A stretch of DNA of 64,000 bases from UBA4421 sp002704225. GTDB taxonomy: Bacteria; Pseudomonadota; Gammaproteobacteria; Pseudomonadales; Azotimanducaceae. A program made the translations under genes and the position numbers. The stretch spans positions 62,001-126,000 of the forward strand of contig CACDWG010000001.1 of NCBI GenBank assembly GCA_902556425.1. The letters are read 5' to 3'. Positions 60,557 to 64,000 of the stretch are shown in pieces (positions within the stretch are counted from its first letter, which is position 1; every line of letters begins with the position of its first letter). A model generated the notes under the pieces. That model worked only from the letters and a program-made list of their open reading frames with translations, was not told where the DNA came from and searched no databases.

Positions 60557-60967
60557 GTGAGCACAGAAATCGAAAAGGTCGTGAAAAGCGACGAAGAATG
60601 GCGAAATCAACTGTCACCGGAAGAATACGCGGTTGCTCGCCAGGCGGGCACCGAGCGGCCGTTTACGGGGGTGTATTGGGATGAAAATCGTCCGGGCACC
60701 TACTTGTGCAAGTGCTGCAACAGTCCACTGTTCGATGCCGGAACCAAATTCGACGCCGGTTGCGGTTGGCCAAGCTTCTACGCACCACTGAAATCCGACG
60801 CCGTCATTAACCGTGAAGACAATTCCTTGGGCATGCGCCGCATCGAAGTGCTGTGCGCCCGCTGTGACGCGCACTTGGGGCATGTGTTTCCTGATGGGCC
60901 TGCGCCCACCGGGCTGCGCTACTGCATGAACTCCGTATCCTTAACTCTGGATGCCGATTCCAACTAG
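60557..60967 (+). CDS. msrB: Peptide-methionine (R)-S-oxide reductase MsrB
   Basis: 136 residues. Zinc Cys pairs CKCCN and CARCD, GCGWPSFY and the catalytic Cys in RYCMNSVSL are present. It repairs methionine-R-sulfoxide with thioredoxin. GTG 60557, with AGGGGG upstream. It is followed by the acyl-CoA synthetase gene 87 bp later on the same strand. Confidence 0.95.
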   Translation: MSTEIEKVVKSDEEWRNQLSPEEYAVARQAGTERPFTGVYWDENRPGTYLCKCCNSPLFDAGTKFDAGCGWPSFYAPLKSDAVINREDNSLGMRRIEVLCARCDAHLGHVFPDGPAPTGLRYCMNSVSLTLDADSN

Positions 60968-61054
60968 AAAAATTGAAGTACGCCCGGTGTTTTGTTGCAC
61001 AACCGAGCGTCACGACATCAGCAACAACCGACGAACTATTCTGGGGAGAAATAC

Positions 61055-62578
61055 ATGAGTCCAGCGGATATCGCAGCCACACAGCCGGATAAGGCTGCCT
61101 ACATCATGGCAGACACCGGCGACGTAGTGACCTTTGCCGAACTTGAAGCCACTGCCAACCAAGGAGCACAGCTGTTTCGCTCGCTGGGTCTGCAGCGCGG
61201 CGATCACATCGCCATTTTGTTAGAGAACCATCCACGATTTTTTCAAATCTGCTGGGCAGCCCAACGCTCGGGCATTTATTTCACTGCCATCAGCTGGCGT
61301 CTCCAGCAGCAGGAAGTGGACTACATTGTGAACAACTGCGAAGCCCGAGTATTTATTACCTCCCATGCGCGCAAGGAGGTGGTTGAGCCGCTGTTGGGCA
61401 AAATGCCCTTGGTAGAACAATGCTACATGCTCGACGGTACCATCGACGGTTTTGCTAGCTGGGAAGACGCCATCGCCGCCATGCCTGATCAGCCCATTGC
61501 CGATCAAAGTGAAGGCGCAGCCATGCTGTATTCCTCCGGCACGACAGGCTATCCCAAGGGCGTGAAGCGACCGTTGCCGGAACAGGATTACGGTGTTGAA
61601 GAGGGCATTGATCTGTTGAAAGTGCTTTATGGCGCGACGGACGAATCCATCTATTTGTCGCCAGCACCGCTGTATCACGCCGCACCGCTGGCCTTCACTA
61701 TGAACTGCATTCGTACTGGGGTGCCCGTGGTGGTGATGGAGCACTTCGAAGCCGAATTCGCTCTCGAGTGCATCGAGCGTTACAAGATCACGCACAGCCA
61801 GTGGGTGCCCACGATGTTCGTGCGCATGCTCAAGTTGCCGGAAGAAACGCGCCTGAAATACGATGTCAGCTCCTTACGCTGCGCCATTCACGCCGCAGCA
61901 CCGTGTCCGATTCCCATCAAGGAGCAAATGATCGACTGGTGGGGGCCGGTGATTTACGAGTATTACGCAGGCACCGAAGGCAACGGCTTCGTGCAGCTTA
62001 ATTCCGAAGAATGGCTGGCGCACAAAGGATCCGTTGGCAAGCCGCTGACCTGTGAGCTGCATATTTGCGACGAACACGGCGAAGAAGTGCCCGTAGGCGA
62101 GTCAGGTACCATTTACATGGACGGCGGCGGCACCTTCGAATATTACAAAGACGAAGGCAAAACCAACGACTCGCGCCACCCCCAGGGCTGGTCAACCTTG
62201 GGCGATGTGGGCTACTTGGACGAAGACGGTTATCTGTACCTGACCGACCGTAAACACTTCATGATCATTTCCGGCGGCGTAAACATTTACCCGCAAGAAG
62301 CCGAGAACGCCCTGATCACCCACGACGCCGTGGTGGATGTGGCCGTGTTCGGTGTGCCGAACCCAGACTTCGGCGAAGAAGTGAAAGGGGTGGTGCAGTT
62401 GCGCGATGCGTCCATGGCGACACCGGAGATGGAGGTCGAGCTGCTCGATTATTGCCGCTCTCAACTGTCCAGTATCAAGTGCCCGCGCAGTATCGACTTC
62501 CGCGATGAACTGCCGCGACACCCCACGGGCAAGCTTTATAAGCGTTTGCTCAAAGACGAATACTGGGCAAACCAGTAG
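61055..62578 (+). CDS. AMP-forming acyl-CoA synthetase (FadD-like)
   Basis: 507 residues from the ATG at 61055 (GGGGAG 7 nt upstream). Motifs: AAMLYSSGTTGYPKGVKR (P-loop), YEYYAGTEGNGFV, WSTLGDVGYLDEDGYLYLTDR and LPRHPTGKLYKRLLK with the catalytic Lys. The EYYAGTEG motif is like that of actinobacterial FadD3/FadD19-type and other ring or branched acid ligases, so the substrate is probably not a plain long-chain fatty acid. It is the third acyl-CoA ligase in the window. Confidence 0.9.
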   Translation: MSPADIAATQPDKAAYIMADTGDVVTFAELEATANQGAQLFRSLGLQRGDHIAILLENHPRFFQICWAAQRSGIYFTAISWRLQQQEVDYIVNNCEARVFITSHARKEVVEPLLGKMPLVEQCYMLDGTIDGFASWEDAIAAMPDQPIADQSEGAAMLYSSGTTGYPKGVKRPLPEQDYGVEEGIDLLKVLYGATDESIYLSPAPLYHAAPLAFTMNCIRTGVPVVVMEHFEAEFALECIERYKITHSQWVPTMFVRMLKLPEETRLKYDVSSLRCAIHAAAPCPIPIKEQMIDWWGPVIYEYYAGTEGNGFVQLNSEEWLAHKGSVGKPLTCELHICDEHGEEVPVGESGTIYMDGGGTFEYYKDEGKTNDSRHPQGWSTLGDVGYLDEDGYLYLTDRKHFMIISGGVNIYPQEAENALITHDAVVDVAVFGVPNPDFGEEVKGVVQLRDASMATPEMEVELLDYCRSQLSSIKCPRSIDFRDELPRHPTGKLYKRLLKDEYWANQ

Positions 62579-62593
62579 GCGGTAGCCGAGGGG

Positions 62594-63535
62594 CTATTGG
62601 CTGAGGACGTTCGCTGGCGAAAACTGGTCGGTCAGCGGGCGTGTGTCTGCATCCCAGTCGGGTTTTTTCTTGCTCAAAGCCGCCAGCGTTCCAGCGTACC
62701 TCGTAATGGGTACGCCGTAGGGCTTAAGCCCGTCTTGCAAAGCCGCTGCTCGGGCACGCAGGGTTCGGGTGTCTAAGGCATCGCGCTGATCCGCTGGCAA
62801 TTTCGCCTGAGGCACCAAAATCACGCGGTTGCCGGTGGAGGATCCGCGAAAATTCAGAAAGTCGCCAAATACGGCGGCATAGGTCGCAGACTCAAAGTCG
62901 TAGAGCTGACTGCTGGCAAAGGTGTTGGCGACCAATACCCCGTCATTGCTGAGCAGTGCTCGCATCTCTTCCAAAAATTCCACGGTCATCAAATGCTCGG
63001 GAATGTACTCGCCGTTAAAGGCGTCCAATATGATCAGGTCATAGGTCAGACCCCGCAGGGCAGAGCGTTTGCCGTAGACCCGAGCGTCTTGAATGATGGT
63101 GCGATTGTATTCGTCTTCCCGATAACCAAAGTACTCCTTGGCCACACGAACCACCGCCTCGTCAATCTCCACCGTATCAATGCGAGCATTGGGGAGTAGG
63201 TCGCGCAGGGCCATGGGCAATGTGCCGCCACCCAAGCCGACAATAAGCACGCTGGCGGGGTTTGGGTTCAGCAGCAGGCTGGCCATGGACATTTGCGTAT
63301 AAGAAAACACCATTCTTTTGGGGTAATTCAGGTTGACGCAGGTTTGAGTGCTGTCTTCGCGTTTCAGCGTGAATTTGAGACAGCGCAGACGGTTGCTGTC
63401 TTCCACAATGATACGGGTGTAGACCGAGCGCTCTTCATGCAGGACTTTGGCGTGGGTAGGGCCGGTTAAGCCCGAAAGCAGTAGGCCAAAAGTGAGGGTA
63501 AGGCACAGTCCAAGGGCGGGAGCGGTTCGGTTCAT
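62594..63535 (-). CDS. Exported spermidine synthase-like protein
   Basis: 313 residues. An N-terminal signal peptide (GLCLTLTFGLLLSGLTGPTHAK) is followed by a Rossmann methyltransferase-like core: SVLIVGLGGGTLPMALRDLLP, IDTVEIDEAVVRVAKEYFG and DLIILDAFNGEYIPEHLMT, matching the polyamine synthase family. Its lack of other membrane spans and the signal peptide suggest a periplasmic location, odd for an enzyme that needs decarboxylated SAM. Function is therefore uncertain. It is convergent with the acyl-CoA synthetase. Confidence 0.8.
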   Translation of the reverse strand: MNRTAPALGLCLTLTFGLLLSGLTGPTHAKVLHEERSVYTRIIVEDSNRLRCLKFTLKREDSTQTCVNLNYPKRMVFSYTQMSMASLLLNPNPASVLIVGLGGGTLPMALRDLLPNARIDTVEIDEAVVRVAKEYFGYREDEYNRTIIQDARVYGKRSALRGLTYDLIILDAFNGEYIPEHLMTVEFLEEMRALLSNDGVLVANTFASSQLYDFESATYAAVFGDFLNFRGSSTGNRVILVPQAKLPADQRDALDTRTLRARAAALQDGLKPYGVPITRYAGTLAALSKKKPDWDADTRPLTDQFSPANVLSQ

Positions 63536-63853
63536 CGGGTTCTCAATGTAAGTCAGATCCAGCGGCTACTGTATTCGACGGTTCGCTGATTACCAACCAA
63601 GAAGCAACACAAAGAGCAGGTTGAGAATCACTTTTCGCCGCAGCGTGGCGGATTCCCGGAGTTGGCCCTTGAACTCTGCTCATGTTGTGAGCGGACTCAC
63701 AGATGCAGAGAGAGCTGACCCTATGGCCGCGAATCGATGTTTTAGAATGAATCGTGAAATTTGGATCGTTTCATAGCTGAAAATTATTTGGTGGAGTGAC
63801 GCAACAGATGGCTCTGGGCTGGGACGAATCTCATAAAAATAGGAGATAAGGTG
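63536..63853. other. 318-bp intergenic region
   Basis: Lies between the exported spermidine synthase-like gene and the next gene on the opposite strand. AT content rises after about 63740. A 93-codon minus-strand frame at 63680-63961 has no ribosome site and overlaps the following gene, so it is not called. No RNA gene is recognised. Confidence 0.3.
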
Positions 63854-64000
63854 ATGGGTTTGATATTTGCAGCAGTTGCATTGTTCATTGCCGCTTGGCA
63901 GTTGCATTTGCAACGTATGGAAATTCGGCAAGGAAACGAGATAAAAGAGCGAAGCAACCACTTGGAAAGGCTTAGAACCGCCGCGGAACTTGTGAAAACT
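63854..64000 (+). CDS. Membrane-anchored protein of unknown function (cut by window edge)
   Basis: 49 residues are visible. MGLIFAAVALFIAAWQLHLQ is a single membrane span at the very N-terminus, followed by a charged helical stretch (GNEIKERSNHLERLRTAAELVK) likely to be a coiled coil in the cytoplasm. AGGAG lies 8 nt before the ATG at 63854 (5 nt before an in-frame GTG at 63851). The family cannot be told from this fragment. Confidence 0.55.
   Translation, partial: MGLIFAAVALFIAAWQLHLQRMEIRQGNEIKERSNHLERLRTAAELVKT

Noticed and set aside
63680..63961. 93-codon minus-strand frame near the right end
   Set aside because: Overlaps a plus-strand gene with an AGGAG site and a membrane span; no start signal of its own.
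1..64000. CRISPR array or transposon
   Set aside because: No regularly spaced repeats and no transposase or terminal inverted repeat pattern were seen on reading through the window.

Overview
The window reads as chromosomal DNA of a free-living, probably marine, heterotrophic gammaproteobacterium. The reasons are RdgC, the long (bimodular) form of QueF, EpmC, TusA, a Na+-coupled oxaloacetate decarboxylase, a TAXI-type TRAP transporter, sulfatases and a short bacterial SRP RNA. Genes are tightly packed on both strands, often overlapping by 4 bp or meeting tail to tail with about 10 bp between them. I see no phage, transposase, CRISPR array or plasmid function. The species cannot be named from sequence reading alone.

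Layout. 1-2.1 kb: larC (cut by the window edge) divergent from rdgC, with a perfect 10-bp inverted repeat between them. 2.1-13.1 kb: a catabolic/transport block with a lipoprotein type I sulfatase, an APH-like kinase, a type B carboxylesterase broken by one extra base in a 7-G run, a TAXI-TRAP binding protein and fused permease, an SdsA1-type alkylsulfatase and an AGCS Na+/amino-acid symporter. 13.2-16.1 kb: queF, a hexapeptide acyltransferase, SRP RNA followed 7 nt later by tRNA-Ser(GGA), and a crotonase. 16.4-25 kb: accessory metabolism (VOC protein, PhyH-type dioxygenase, NAD-dependent epimerase, LCM-type methyltransferase, serine beta-lactamase-like hydrolase, SMP-30-like lipoprotein, TetR regulator, amidohydrolase). 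25-31 kb: small unknown proteins, a YeiH-type membrane protein, a DUF6482/HTH pair, an AT-hook plus HTH regulator, a luciferase-like monooxygenase and an Ldh_2 dehydrogenase.

31.7-41.1 kb: tRNA-Arg(ACG), the oxaloacetate decarboxylase Na+ pump operon (oadGAB), a SPOR-CBM9-DUF5916 outer-membrane-type protein overlapping a BisC-like molybdenum oxidoreductase, and a small HTH pair. 41.4-41.7 kb: a tRNA-Arg(CCU) gene split in its anticodon loop by a 245-nt group I intron, whose core resembles the Azoarcus tRNA-Ile intron (subgroup IC3). This is the most striking element of the window. 41.7-48.7 kb: nitroreductase, aroA, matB-like malonyl-CoA synthetase, a second acyl-CoA synthetase and a pair of 'arsenosugar-type' glycosyltransferases. 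48.6-54.6 kb: a complete suf Fe-S cluster operon in the order sufBCDS-sufA-sufT-sufE, without a linked regulator. 54.9-64 kb: methyltransferase, tusA-epmC-LhgO-like oxidase-ATP-NAD kinase-like run, alaA-type aminotransferase, msrB, acyl-CoA synthetase, an exported spermidine-synthase-like protein and the start of a membrane-anchored protein cut by the right edge.

Recurring themes are sulfur handling (two unrelated sulfatases, an SsuD-like monooxygenase, YeiH, a BisC-like reductase, MsrB, TusA, SUF), sodium coupling (OAD, AGCS) and CoA-ester metabolism (three acyl-CoA synthetases, a crotonase). The intron-bearing tRNA, the frameshifted esterase and the SPOR-CBM9-DUF5916 protein overlapping a molybdoenzyme are the items I would look at first.
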